Virus record (IMG/VR): IMGVR_UViG_3300007363_000138
Coordinates: 1-20,477 of that record
Length of the DNA stretch: 20,477 bases
Direction: 5' to 3' (one strand)
Source: a virus
Made by a program: the position numbers and the translations under genes. Positions 1-6,928 of the stretch are shown piece by piece (position 1 is the stretch's first letter; every line of letters begins with the position of its first letter). The notes beneath the pieces were generated by a model. That model saw only the letters and a list, made by a program, of their open reading frames with translations. It searched no databases and was not told where the DNA came from.

Positions 1-57
1 GCGAACTGCAATGCCAGCAGACACGATGTCTTGGGCGGAGCTTTTTTCTGTATGCAT
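1..57 (-). CDS. 5' end of an unidentified phage gene (partial)
   Basis: Only the first 19 codons are in the window, reading MHTEKSSAQDIVSAGIAVR from the ATG at 55-57. The start is well supported: AAGGA lies seven bases upstream on the minus strand, in the short gap after the 149-aa gene. It is therefore the next gene of the same minus-strand operon. The fragment is too short to assign a function. A small membrane protein such as a holin is possible from position alone, but nothing visible proves it. Confidence 0.6.
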   Translation of the reverse strand, partial: MHTEKSSAQDIVSAGIAVR

Positions 58-66
58 GATTTATCC

Positions 67-516
67 TTAAGAAATACGCACGATGGCGCTGTTGGCATCG
101 GGGGTTGGGAAGATGATTTGGAACGTGTCGTTATTGACAGTTTTGTCTGAACCAAAGTCCAAAACTGCAACGGATGGTTTTCCTGCAACAGTGTCGTTGT
201 AAATCAATGCGCCGCGGGCAGTAAATGTTGCGTTTGTCCAGCTTGTGTTGTTGAACGAAATGTAGGCTGTTGGCACACTGCTCGCGTTATTGCCTGATGT
301 CGGGGACGTAGAAATCACAAGCGTGTTTCCACCAGCGGTGTATCCTGTACCAACTACTTCACCACTTGTTGTGTATGCCGTAGTTGTCGGGCCGATACTG
401 GCCGCGCCGGTATACAACGCCACTTTAAATGTGTCAGGCGATGTTGGGCCAAAGTTATGGACTGCTTGGAGCAGCTCAACTTTAAAGCTTGTGGTTGCTG
501 TTTGTGCAATCGACAT
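67..516 (-). CDS. Probable virion structural protein, 149 aa
   Basis: A 149-residue protein rich in Thr, Ser, Gly and Ala with alternating hydrophobic residues, as expected of an all-beta virion protein. The N-terminal part contains TFKVALYTG, the middle GEVVGTGYTAGGNTL, and the C-terminal part ARGALIYN and VAVLDFG. This pattern is familiar from unannotated structural genes of environmental phages, where it usually sits near adaptor or tail genes, as here. The ATG lies just after the stop of the 219-aa adaptor-like gene, in the same operon. No catalytic motif is visible. A tail or head-completion role is inferred from context; the exact function is unknown. Confidence 0.75.
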   Translation of the reverse strand: MSIAQTATTSFKVELLQAVHNFGPTSPDTFKVALYTGAASIGPTTTAYTTSGEVVGTGYTAGGNTLVISTSPTSGNNASSVPTAYISFNNTSWTNATFTARGALIYNDTVAGKPSVAVLDFGSDKTVNNDTFQIIFPTPDANSAIVRIS

Positions 517-517
517 A

Positions 518-1177
518 TCAAGTTACCTTTTGGCGGAATTGGCCAGAACGATAAGCGTCTTGACGCTCCATACCATCGCCCAAACGTTTTGCCAGTGCAA
601 GCGCTTCCATGAACTTCTGGTTGTATAAACCCATCATGTCCTGCTCGCCCTTCATGTAGGTGTATGCTTCAACCAAAGAGCCATACAACAGTACCGAATC
701 AAAGTTGTCGCCAAGCCAAGTTGTGTTTGCCGTAACGATAGACTGGGGATAGTAGTAATAGTGCAATTCAACGTCGTACGTTGCATCGGGCGTAGGGCCA
801 AGAATAAACGTCAATTCGTTAACGTCGTTACTTTGCGCTCCGAACAAAGCATAATACTTTGGTATACCTTTGTCTTCGTTGGGGTTTGGGTATGACTGAC
901 GAATAAAGTTAACGTCTTTGTTCAGCAAATACTCATACGCGCCAGTAGCGTCAACGGCAGCAATTGAGTAGACCGCCAAGAAATCGTTGGGACATCCCAG
1001 ATACTTGTTGTTTGCAGACGTAGACCCTGTCACATTCTTGCGAAGTGACGGGAACTGGACGGAGTTGTAAATACGCTGCTCAGCTTGCTGAACGAACACG
1101 GGTATCTCAGCGATGAAGTTCGCTTCGGTATTTTCCGTATACGCCTGAATAGCGTCACTGAGCTGCGTGTAGTTCAT
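518..1177 (-). CDS. Head-tail adaptor-like protein, 219 aa
   Basis: A 219-residue protein resembling the connector/adaptor proteins of podovirus-like environmental phages (SU10-type adaptor, similar in role to T7 gp11). The N-terminus has a helical segment (about residues 10-45, with FVQQAEQRIY). It is followed by a beta-rich centre with KYLGCPNDFLA, LNKDVNFIRQSYPNP and KYYALFG, then ELHYYYYPQS and a C-terminal helical region (LLYGSLVEAYTYMKGEQDM). Such proteins dock under the portal and form the tail attachment ring. The ATG overlaps the stop of the preceding 66-aa gene by four bases, so translation is probably coupled. The family call is from remembered sequence pattern, not a search. Confidence 0.72.
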   Translation of the reverse strand: MNYTQLSDAIQAYTENTEANFIAEIPVFVQQAEQRIYNSVQFPSLRKNVTGSTSANNKYLGCPNDFLAVYSIAAVDATGAYEYLLNKDVNFIRQSYPNPNEDKGIPKYYALFGAQSNDVNELTFILGPTPDATYDVELHYYYYPQSIVTANTTWLGDNFDSVLLYGSLVEAYTYMKGEQDMMGLYNQKFMEALALAKRLGDGMERQDAYRSGQFRQKVT

Positions 1178-1374
1178 GCCATTGGGCCTCGTGCCATGAC
1201 ACCTTTAGTCGCAGCACCCGTGCCACGAATCTTGATGCCAGAAGTCTTGACGCCGGGATAGTCATTGCTGTGGCTATTTGCCACAGAGACGTTGGCGTCT
1301 CTCATGTACTTCTTGTTGTTGCTCACGCCAGCAGGCTGGATGGGAGCAGACTTAGGTTGTTTGTACTCAGCCAT
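1174..1374 (-). CDS. Small basic protein, 66 aa, unknown function
   Basis: A 66-residue protein starting MAEYKQPKSAPIQ. The ATG at 1372-1374 is chosen because GGAGG lies five bases upstream; an in-frame ATG at 1390 has no such site and would overlap the previous gene. The sequence is low in hydrophobics and rich in Lys, Asn, Gly and Ser, with GIKIRGTGAATKGVMARGP at the C-terminus. The KIRGTGAATKG pattern recurs in small virion-region genes of environmental phages, but no function is known to me. It overlaps the adaptor-like gene downstream by four bases. Confidence 0.65.
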   Translation of the reverse strand: MAEYKQPKSAPIQPAGVSNNKKYMRDANVSVANSHSNDYPGVKTSGIKIRGTGAATKGVMARGPMA

Positions 1375-1375
1375 A

Positions 1376-1567
1376 TTAGCCTCCGCGACCAACAGAACGC
1401 TGGTTCATTACCTTGGCCATATTGCGGCCATACTTCAGCATGTCGCTGTTGGTTTTACCGCCAGCGCGAAGCTTGGTCAAAGGTTGACCGGGGTGCTTGG
1501 CTTTCTCATGTTTTGCCACAGCAGCCTTAATCATCTTCTTGTCTTGGGCTAAATCTTTCTTGTCCAT
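1376..1567 (-). CDS. Small lysine-rich protein, 63 aa, unknown
   Basis: A 63-residue, strongly basic protein (about one residue in five is Lys) with MDKKDLAQDKKMIKAAVAKH at the N-terminus and a flexible Gly/Arg-rich end (QRSVGRGG). AGGAG stands six to seven bases before the ATG. It lies between the zinc-ribbon protein and the 66-aa protein, with one- to two-base gaps, so it belongs to the operon. The charge would suit nucleic-acid contact or virion packaging, but that is inference; no domain is recognised. Confidence 0.65.
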   Translation of the reverse strand: MDKKDLAQDKKMIKAAVAKHEKAKHPGQPLTKLRAGGKTNSDMLKYGRNMAKVMNQRSVGRGG

Positions 1568-1568
1568 G

Positions 1569-2000
1569 TCAGACTCCTATCTGTATCGTTACTGTACCAA
1601 CTTGCGCCGCTAATGCCAAGTAATTTAGCGTTAAAGCAGCATCAAAACTTCTTGCACCGCCAACAGGGTTCCATCCCCACTGGTACACCCTACTACCTTC
1701 AGATGGCAGACCTGCCGCATCTTGAGCCGTACTGTTGGTCAACACAATCTGCAAGCCTGTATTACCAGACTGGTAGTAGCTCGTGTCAGGACGCGGATCG
1801 CGCAAGCCTTGTGGATCATCCACTGGGTACATACCCAATTGCAACTGCGGCTGGTCAGGATCCCAACATGTCTTGCAAACCAAGAGATTGTAGTTCTTGG
1901 TTTTGATAATTTCTTTGCGCAGCTCAGTCAGCTTAAATTGAAAGCCGCAGCGATCGCATATCGAGATCGCATTCTTGCCTGACGCAAACCGGTTCCCCAT
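1569..2000 (-). CDS. Zinc-ribbon-like phage protein, 143 aa
   Basis: The N-terminal third carries two cysteine pairs, CDRC at residues 15-18 and CKTC at about 42-45, spaced as in a four-cysteine zinc ribbon. It is followed by WDPDQPQLQLGMYPVDDPQG and DPRPDTSYY. The second half is beta-like and rich in small residues (QWGWNPVGGA). This architecture is recurrent in connector regions of uncultured phages. The ATG abuts the stop of the 315-aa gene (TAAATG), so it is probably translated by coupling. A structural or assembly role is inferred from neighbours. Confidence 0.7.
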   Translation of the reverse strand: MGNRFASGKNAISICDRCGFQFKLTELRKEIIKTKNYNLLVCKTCWDPDQPQLQLGMYPVDDPQGLRDPRPDTSYYQSGNTGLQIVLTNSTAQDAAGLPSEGSRVYQWGWNPVGGARSFDAALTLNYLALAAQVGTVTIQIGV

Positions 2001-2948
2001 TTACGTACCGCTTCCAATGAACATCTGACGGGGCACAAAGCGCACAGCCGCCTTCTCTTGGTCTTCACCTGCGGCGCGGTCCCAAGCCTCGTCATATTGC
2101 TGCTTCAGCACGTCCAAACGCTGCAAACCCTCAGGCACTTTCAAAGCAATGTAGTAAGCCAAGCCCGCAGCCAAGCAAGGCACAAAACGGAACGGCACAT
2201 CCATGGTCTTCGTACCGCCTCCAGCGTCTTGAATACGGCGCATGCGCCAGTACACAAACTGATATGTTGTGCCGGGGTTAGGTGTCGGCCACACAGTGAT
2301 GCTGTTCTTTTGGACCAAGCTCATGGCCGCACCGGTGTTGTGCTGTACAGCAGTAGTGCCGTCCTGCCCACGTGTGCAGTTGTACAGGTACGCTGGAGTA
2401 CTGTCGGTAGCTGGCGCAGTCTCGTTATAGCCAATCAGCTCCGAGCCAATCTGAATGAAGCCTGCGGTGGGAATGCCCGCCAAAGACGTCACAGGAATTG
2501 TTGTGGCAGTAGCAGAAATCGTAGCTTGTACAGTTCCTGCCAAAGCATTTGACCCGCCACTTAAACGCTGCACCCAAACCTGAATAGGACGGCCTTGGAT
2601 CAGTTTGTTTGGGATCGTGGCATACGTGGACACGCTGATACGCGTAATCGTCAGGTCGGCCTGATTTGTGGGCACGTTGGCGCTAGTACGAATGACGTGG
2701 TCAAGCAAGTCAACTGTGTCGTCTGGAAGCGCGTAGGTAGGTTGGCCAGTCACAAGCGTGATGGTGTTCTGCTCGAACGTCCACATGTTCACGCCGCGGT
2801 TTGCCCAGTCAGCAAACAAAAGATTCAATGAGCGACGGGCAGTGCGCAAGTCATAGCCCGTGCGAAGTTCAGAACCCGCCCGTTCAAAAGCCTCCTCAAC
2901 CATGTCGTTAAGGTCAAGATTGAAAGCGGTGAGTCCTGAAGTCGTCAT
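2001..2948 (-). CDS. Adaptor/connector-like phage protein, 315 aa
   Basis: A 315-residue protein. The N-terminus (about 10-60) is helical and contains LNDMVEEAFERAGSEL and LNLLFADWANRGVNMWT, a pattern common to head-tail adaptor-like proteins. A beta-rich insertion (about 135-205) follows, with GTVQATISATATTIPVTSL and GSELIGYN, like a small Ig-like or carbohydrate-binding-type fold. The C-terminus has VPFRFVPCLAAGLAYYIALK and another helix. It is probably paired with the 219-aa protein in the neck. The ATG overlaps the previous stop (ATGA). It could also be a nozzle-type protein; the choice cannot be made by eye. Confidence 0.7.
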   Translation of the reverse strand: MTTSGLTAFNLDLNDMVEEAFERAGSELRTGYDLRTARRSLNLLFADWANRGVNMWTFEQNTITLVTGQPTYALPDDTVDLLDHVIRTSANVPTNQADLTITRISVSTYATIPNKLIQGRPIQVWVQRLSGGSNALAGTVQATISATATTIPVTSLAGIPTAGFIQIGSELIGYNETAPATDSTPAYLYNCTRGQDGTTAVQHNTGAAMSLVQKNSITVWPTPNPGTTYQFVYWRMRRIQDAGGGTKTMDVPFRFVPCLAAGLAYYIALKVPEGLQRLDVLKQQYDEAWDRAAGEDQEKAAVRFVPRQMFIGSGT

Positions 2949-3196
2949 TTTTTCTTCGCAGTCTTAGCAGAGTTCAAGAACGCTTGTTTAGTTGGCGCGC
3001 CTTTGCTACCAACTCGGCGCATTTTTTCGCCAGAGCCTTCAGCGATTCTTTTACGCTTTGCATTGATATTGTCATACAGTCCTACCTTTCCGCCAGCGGC
3101 GTATTGGGTAAAGTCAGTATCGTCCCGCCGGGCTTTTTTGACGCCCTTGGGCATTTTTGAGGGGGAAATATCCCCCATGCCACGGCTGGCCATCAT
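2945..3196 (-). CDS. Small basic protein, 83 aa, unknown
   Basis: An 83-residue Lys/Arg-rich protein beginning (M)MASRGMGDISPSKMPKG and ending in a lysine tail (SAKTAKKK). The centre reads FTQYAAGGKVGLYDNINAKR. Two tandem ATG codons (3194-3196, 3191-3193) are possible starts; only a weak AAGAAG precedes them. The MASRGMGDISPSKMP type of N-terminus is seen repeatedly in environmental phage connector regions but has no assigned role. It shares four bases with the 315-aa gene. Confidence 0.65.
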   Translation of the reverse strand: MMASRGMGDISPSKMPKGVKKARRDDTDFTQYAAGGKVGLYDNINAKRKRIAEGSGEKMRRVGSKGAPTKQAFLNSAKTAKKK

Positions 3197-3199
3197 GAT

Positions 3200-3619
3200 T
3201 TACTTCTTGCCCTTGGCCATGCCACCACCGCACATTCCGTTGCCGGATGATACTTTGGTGCCGAGCACTTTGCCGCCGGACATAGAAACCATCGTACCTT
3301 TGGTTTTGCCTTTAGAAGCAATACCATCACGGCTAGGAGCCGCTGTACGCACTGAACCCATTTTGGCAGTAGTGATGCCGTTGTTTTTTGTAGCCATGAT
3401 TTTTCCACCTTCTTTGAAAAAAGCCATTTTCCCGTGATCGGTTTTAGGCTTGTTGATTTTCTGGATGTCCGTGCGACCGCCAGAGCCAAACTTCTTACCT
3501 TTGTCGGCTTGGAGGAAGTCCTCGCCAACACTGGATTTGATTCCAACCTTCTTGGCAAACGCAGGACTGTGCGCTATCGCTGCCATAAAGTTGTGTTGCT
3601 TTTTGCTAACCGAGGGCAC
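3200..3619 (-). CDS. Gly/Lys-rich small phage protein, 139 aa, GTG start
   Basis: A 139-residue basic protein. The N-terminal part (about 1-45) is a compact motif with SKKQHNFMAAIAHSPAFAKK and VGEDFLQADKGKKF, recurrent in environmental phages. The rest is low-complexity with repeated GGK, MSGGK and KGKT elements and a GMCGGGMAKGKK tail. The start is GTG at 3617-3619, chosen because AAGGAG lies seven bases upstream. It overlaps the end of the coiled-coil gene by 14 bases. The function is unknown; flexible basic C-termini suggest a virion or nucleic-acid-associated role, which is inference. Confidence 0.68.
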   Translation of the reverse strand: MPSVSKKQHNFMAAIAHSPAFAKKVGIKSSVGEDFLQADKGKKFGSGGRTDIQKINKPKTDHGKMAFFKEGGKIMATKNNGITTAKMGSVRTAAPSRDGIASKGKTKGTMVSMSGGKVLGTKVSSGNGMCGGGMAKGKK

Positions 3620-3854
3620 TTCGTTGCTCCTTCATAAAAGCGTCAAGCTTTTCATCCAGCCGGTCTAACCGCTGAAGTACGCGATTGATGTCGCCATGAA
3701 CATCTGCCTTGGTCACGTACTCTTTGGCAATTTCTTCCCGAGTACGATTCAACAGAATTTGAATGCGCTTCTGCTCGTCCATGACGGACTTGACCCAAAA
3801 AAGGATCAGTGCCGAAATGAAAGACAGGGCAGTGTTCCACAGCATCATCTCCAT
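3606..3854 (-). CDS. Short membrane-anchored coiled-coil protein, 82 aa
   Basis: An 82-residue protein with one hydrophobic N-terminal segment (about residues 4-22, LWNTALSFISALILFWVK). A charged helix with heptad-like spacing follows (about 25-78, RIQILLNRTREEIAKEY and INRVLQRLDRLDEKLDAF). The layout, one membrane span plus a coiled coil, fits a small holin-like, spanin-like or membrane accessory protein. No endolysin is in the window to support a lysis cassette. It lies 10 bases after the 84-aa gene, with no strong ribosome site, so coupling is likely. Confidence 0.68.
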   Translation of the reverse strand: MEMMLWNTALSFISALILFWVKSVMDEQKRIQILLNRTREEIAKEYVTKADVHGDINRVLQRLDRLDEKLDAFMKEQRSALG

Positions 3855-3864
3855 TTGCTCAACC

Positions 3865-4119
3865 TCAGCAATTCCAAGCCCGAAGGCTCTTGTTTATACG
3901 GGAGTTCGGGTCTTTTTTGGCCTTCTCTCCTGTCAGCTTCTTCTTCATGCCCTCCATACGGGCGCAGAAAGAGTCGCGGCGTTTGCCGCCCTCGGGCTGT
4001 GGGGCTTTCAGTCCCGGCTTGCCGGGATTTGCCTTGTTGTACGAGGCCCGTCCCTTGGCATTCAAGCCACCCTTCGGGTTTTTTCCCTCTTTGCGCGTCC
4101 ATGCTGGGGTCTTAGCCAT
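3865..4119 (-). CDS. DUF6321-like small basic protein, 84 aa
   Basis: An 84-residue Lys/Gly-rich protein with MAKTPAWTRKEGKNPKGGLN, AKGRASYN, KAPQPEGGKRRDSFCARMEG and a C-terminal NSRINKSLRAWNC. This pattern matches, from memory, a widespread phage family of unknown function (DUF6321); a Pfam search would settle it. The ATG at 4117-4119 lies inside the last codons of the 94-aa gene (eight-base overlap) and lacks its own strong ribosome site, so translation is probably coupled. Conserved single cysteines and many basic residues would suit nucleic-acid binding, but no role is established. Confidence 0.72.
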   Translation of the reverse strand: MAKTPAWTRKEGKNPKGGLNAKGRASYNKANPGKPGLKAPQPEGGKRRDSFCARMEGMKKKLTGEKAKKDPNSRINKSLRAWNC

Positions 4120-4396
4120 AGAACACCGTGATAGCGGCTACGTTTGTCAATACGGCATAGGGCAGCGTTGTAAAACGCACACCTTCACCGGGGATCAAAA
4201 TGTAGGTAGGGTTCGCAGTGGCTGCAGCCGGGGTAGCAATCTTGATAAGAGATGTGCCGCCGTTGCCGTCAGTCAACTCCAGCGTACCCGCGCTTGCGCC
4301 GGAGTACACATAAATAGCTTTGACACGCGTTGGCTGGTTTAGTACCGCGCCACTAGCGTCAAGATACGTCGACCGTACGTCATATTGCATCGTCAT
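4112..4396 (-). CDS. Small beta-rich virion-type protein, 94 aa
   Basis: A 94-residue protein starting MTMQYDVRSTYLDASG. The ATG at 4394-4396 is chosen because AAAGGAG lies seven bases upstream; a TTG two codons earlier sits too close to that site. The sequence alternates hydrophobic and polar residues (AIYVYSGASAGTLELTDG, YILIPGEGVRF, AVLTNVAAITVFYG), which suggests a compact beta sandwich. Genes of this type stand next to capsid or fibre genes in environmental phages. A minor virion component is likely, but no specific function is known. Confidence 0.7.
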   Translation of the reverse strand: MTMQYDVRSTYLDASGAVLNQPTRVKAIYVYSGASAGTLELTDGNGGTSLIKIATPAAATANPTYILIPGEGVRFTTLPYAVLTNVAAITVFYG

Positions 4397-4436
4397 AATC
4401 AATCTCCTTTAAATCGGGGCAAGCCCCAAAGATCAA

Positions 4437-4718
4437 TTAGGCGGGGGTGATGGTAGTTGTACCGTCAGACGAATCAATCCATGTGCTAGCAGCCAAAGCG
4501 CCTTGAGCAACGTAGAAAGTCTTGGTAGTTGTGTTGTACAACGTAGTACCCAAAGCTTTACCAGAAGTGTTTACTGCGTTAGCAATAGCACCCAGAGCAG
4601 TGGAAGTTGTAGTTGTGGAGGTCAAAGTGCCGGTCACATTACCGGTTGTATTGCCAGTGACTGCACCAATAAAGCCGTTTGTGGACGTTACTGGGCCGGA
4701 GAACGTGGTTGATGCCAT
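4437..4718 (-). CDS. Fibre-like Thr/Gly-rich protein, 93 aa, behind a structured leader
   Basis: A 93-residue low-complexity protein dominated by Thr, Ser, Gly, Asn and Ala. Residues 15-40 contain repeated GxVTGNTTGNVTGTLT units like those of trimeric phage fibres or spikes. The C-terminal part (LYNTTTKTFYVAQG, DSSDGTTTITP) resembles short structural proteins of environmental phages. It is the first gene after the capsid terminator and has its own candidate promoter. Its site AAGGAA touches the end of a predicted pseudoknot (4730-4783), so translation may be controlled by RNA structure. A decoration or fibre role is inferred. Confidence 0.68.
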   Translation of the reverse strand: MASTTFSGPVTSTNGFIGAVTGNTTGNVTGTLTSTTTTSTALGAIANAVNTSGKALGTTLYNTTTKTFYVAQGALAASTWIDSSDGTTTITPA

Positions 4719-4801
4719 GATAGTTCCTTACATACAAGTGGGGCACATTAGTCTGTATGTCGTCAGCCGGGACTGTCTAATGCACCGGATAACCCCGGAG
4801 T
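4719..4801 (-). ncRNA. Structured 5' leader with candidate H-type pseudoknot
   Basis: On the minus strand the roughly 83-base leader of the 93-aa gene contains two crossing helices. Helix 1 pairs 4777-4783 (GCATTAG) with 4745-4751 (CTAATGT); with a tandem G-U step it can extend to ten pairs (4777-4786 with 4742-4751). Helix 2 pairs 4754-4760 (ACATACA) with 4730-4736 (TGTATGT), perfect over seven. The order 1a-2a-1b-2b makes an H-type pseudoknot with loops of 16, 2 and 8 bases, which is sterically feasible. A further CCGG hairpin lies at 4785-4798. Helix 2 ends directly against the AAGGAA ribosome site. The pairing is seen; the regulatory function is inferred. Confidence 0.5.
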
Positions 4802-4807
4802 GATTGC

Positions 4808-4836
4808 AATATACACCAAATAAAAAACACATGCAA
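4808..4836 (-). promoter_or_regulatory. Candidate promoter for the second structural gene set
   Basis: On the minus strand TTGCAT (4831-4836), a 17-base AT-rich spacer and TATATT (4808-4813) resemble a sigma-70 promoter (-10 five of six, -35 three of six). Transcription would start near 4801, right after the capsid terminator and at the beginning of the structured leader, which strengthens the placement. Confidence 0.4.
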
Positions 4837-4840
4837 CAAA

Positions 4841-4867
4841 TAAAAAGGGCCCCCGAAGGAGCCCTTT
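4841..4867 (-). terminator. Rho-independent terminator after the major capsid gene
   Basis: Minus-strand transcript AAAGGGCTCC-TTCG-GGGGCCCTTT (4844-4867) forms a ten-pair stem, with one G-U pair, closed by a C(UUCG)G tetraloop. The U-run continues as TTTTTATTT at 4838-4846. It lies 37 bases past the capsid stop and would limit read-through from capsid to the downstream genes. Confidence 0.85.
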
Positions 4868-4903
4868 CTACGGCCGGGAACCCCCAACCCTTTTACAAAC
4901 GCA

Positions 4904-5833
4904 TTAAGCGCCTGCAGAACCCCACATACCGAGAGGATCAGACCAGCCGAAGCTATAACGCTCGCGGGCTTTGTAACGAACGTTACCTGTATCGAAGTCA
5001 CCGTCCATGCTGTTTTGCAAGGCGATACGCTCGAAGTGCTTCATGCCGTTTGGCACGTCGGTAATCAAATACCAGCCGTTCACGTCGGTCAAGAAGTGGT
5101 TAACAGTGTAACCTTCAGGGATTGCACCCATCTGCTTCAACGCGTTGATGTCGTTGTCAGCAGTTGCAACACGCAACTCTGTGTCCAACAGGCGCTTGGC
5201 CGTGAACATCAGTGATGGAGGAACAATCATCTTACGGGGCTTGGCGGCGATCAACAGACCGCGCTCATCTGTCCACGCAGCGATTTGAATCACAGCGTTT
5301 TCCAATGAGGTTTCGTTCAAGTCAACACCAGTTGTTGGGCTGTTGTAGTTCACGCCACCGTTAACGAGTGGGTGACCAACGCGAGCGCTGGAAGAGTTAA
5401 CACCGAACAAAGAAACGCCGTCACCGCCCAAGTATGAACCGCTGAAGCCGTTGTTGATAACGGAAGCAGCTTTAACTTGCTTGGTGTAAGCCATAGCACG
5501 GGCCAAAGACTTTGTGTAGCGAGCAGACAAGCTGTCGTACAAGTTATCTTCCACAGCTTCTTCCGTGATGGAGAAACCGAGGGCGATAGTCTCGTGGTTG
5601 TAACGTGCTGTGAAGGCTTCCTGCGCATTGTCATAAGCAATGGCTTGGCCCTCGTTCTTGACTGGAGCAGAACCAAAGCCAGCCAGCTTTGTTTCTTCTT
5701 CGAAGCTACGCTCAGATTTCTCTGTTTCGTAGATTTCTTTGTGCTCTTCGCCGTAGCGTGCGTATTCCATACCGAACAAAGCGTTCAGACCGGGGAGCAA
5801 CTCTTTAAGTAGTTGTGCGCGTGAAATTGCCAT
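4904..5833 (-). CDS. Major capsid protein (Mu gpT-like / HK97-fold type)
   Basis: A 309-residue protein beginning MAISRAQLLKELLPGLNALF, the characteristic start of gpT-like major capsid proteins in environmental phages. Further landmarks are ARYNHETIALGFSITEEAVE (about 75-95), DERGLLIAAKPRKMIVPPSL in the middle, LRVATADNDINALK, and a C-terminal FDTGNVRYKARERYSFGWSD. It forms the icosahedral shell, assembled on the scaffold encoded three genes upstream. AGGAG stands about nine bases before the ATG. No separate protease gene is seen in the neighbourhood, so whether the shell matures by cleavage is unclear. A strong terminator follows. Confidence 0.92.
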   Translation of the reverse strand: MAISRAQLLKELLPGLNALFGMEYARYGEEHKEIYETEKSERSFEEETKLAGFGSAPVKNEGQAIAYDNAQEAFTARYNHETIALGFSITEEAVEDNLYDSLSARYTKSLARAMAYTKQVKAASVINNGFSGSYLGGDGVSLFGVNSSSARVGHPLVNGGVNYNSPTTGVDLNETSLENAVIQIAAWTDERGLLIAAKPRKMIVPPSLMFTAKRLLDTELRVATADNDINALKQMGAIPEGYTVNHFLTDVNGWYLITDVPNGMKHFERIALQNSMDGDFDTGNVRYKARERYSFGWSDPLGMWGSAGA

Positions 5834-5849
5834 GGTTAATTACTCCTGA

Positions 5850-6452
5850 TTAAGCGATGCCAGTGGCGTTGCTATAAGAATGAACACCAACGTTAAACTT
5901 GACCAAAATGTCAGTCTTAGCGTCGCCGGGGGCTTGGTTCGGGCCTTGTGCGAAACCAACAATACGGAATGCGTATGTTGATGTAGCAGCAGCCGTAGCG
6001 CTCACGGAAATTGTGGAATTGCCAGAGATTGTTGAACCTGTGGTGTTGTCTTGAGCAGCGCTCAAAATAACGTTTTGGCCCAGTTCGGCTTGGCTGATAA
6101 CACCGTCAGCTTGAACTTGGAACACAGCGCGGTCATCGTCAACGACGAAAGCCACAGCGTTCAAAGCGTTAGCAGGGTAGTACTGTGAGTACACAGTCTG
6201 ACCTTGAGCGTTCACGTAAGAGCAACCGACGAAAATGCCGATTGTGCCAACGGGGAACACGTTGCCAGATGAGCTACCAACGGTAGTCACGTTTTGCAGG
6301 TAACCACCCACCAAACACACAACGTTACCGTTGTAAATGTTGTAGCCGTAACCGGCTGGGGTGATAAGGAATGAGCGAGTGCTACCAGCGTATGGTAGGC
6401 CACCCAACTCATTTACGGGCTTGAAGCCGTAGGGAGAAGCGGTAGATGCCAT
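5850..6452 (-). CDS. Head decoration/stabilisation-type protein, 200 aa
   Basis: A 200-residue protein starting MASTASPYGFKPVNELGG, then beta-rich with small residues (NGNVVCLVGGYLQNV, GTIGIFVGCSYVNAQGQ, DDDRAVFQVQADGVIS) and a VKFNVGVHSYSN C-terminus. Its position directly upstream of the capsid gene, its size and its composition fit a capsid decoration or stabilisation protein, as in many tailed phages. A clear AGGAG is seven bases before the ATG. No catalytic residues are apparent. The family is recognised by pattern and synteny only. Confidence 0.75.
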   Translation of the reverse strand: MASTASPYGFKPVNELGGLPYAGSTRSFLITPAGYGYNIYNGNVVCLVGGYLQNVTTVGSSSGNVFPVGTIGIFVGCSYVNAQGQTVYSQYYPANALNAVAFVVDDDRAVFQVQADGVISQAELGQNVILSAAQDNTTGSTISGNSTISVSATAAATSTYAFRIVGFAQGPNQAPGDAKTDILVKFNVGVHSYSNATGIA

Positions 6453-6468
6453 TTAAGGACTCCTAAGT

Positions 6469-6927
6469 TTATTTAGAACCAGAACCAAACCCACCACCAC
6501 GCGTTGTTGTCGACTTGCGTTCGGCAAACAACGGCATGCGTGGATCGTTTTGTCGCATGAAGTTGTTGTCAACTGAGTCCATCTGGTTTTGAGCTTGTTG
6601 GTTGTAGTACTCGTCCCGAGCACGGGCTTTTTCAGTAGACATCTTGCAGAGCATGAGGCCACCAATTTCCACGTTCCCAGTCTTTTCGTTCCCCATCATC
6701 ATCAATTCCGGATGGTCTTCTGCCTTCACCGGCTCCCAACCTTCACGCATTTTGCGCGATACGTTGGTCACTTCCGCTTGGCCCATAACGTGAGTCGCTA
6801 CCCAGCGATACACATACCCGGGTTCAGGCGTTGGATCAGGCAAGTTTGTCGGCGGTACGTATACAGCACGGACAGATTTTTCGCGTGTCGTCAGATCACG
6901 ATTTTTGCGGTCAATAGTTTCAGCCAT
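6469..6927 (-). CDS. Conserved phage head-region protein, 152 aa, unknown
   Basis: A 152-residue hydrophilic protein. The N-terminal half has TIDRKNRDLTTREKS, a YVPPTNLPDPTPEPGYVYRW segment and VSRKMREGWEPV. The middle carries IGGLMLCKMSTEKARARDEYY and the end is Gly/Ser-rich (TRGGGFGSGSK). It lies between scaffold and decoration genes and starts one base after the scaffold stop, with TGGAGAA upstream. This gene type is regularly present at this point of environmental phage head modules, so a role in head assembly is plausible, but its function is not known. Confidence 0.7.
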   Translation of the reverse strand: MAETIDRKNRDLTTREKSVRAVYVPPTNLPDPTPEPGYVYRWVATHVMGQAEVTNVSRKMREGWEPVKAEDHPELMMMGNEKTGNVEIGGLMLCKMSTEKARARDEYYNQQAQNQMDSVDNNFMRQNDPRMPLFAERKSTTTRGGGFGSGSK

Positions 6928-6928
6928 T

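Noticed and set aside
3193-3558. Minus frame of 121 codons inside the 139-aa gene
   Set aside because: It is the other frame of a Lys/Gly-rich gene that has a strong ribosome site; no site of its own.
4012-4030. CCCGGC-TT-GCCGGG hairpin
   Set aside because: It lies inside the 84-aa gene, encodes a Lys-Pro-Gly stretch and has no U-run; probably codon coincidence.
4777-5001. Minus frame of 74 codons across the capsid terminator
   Set aside because: It translates the terminator and the promoter region and overlaps the capsid 3' end.
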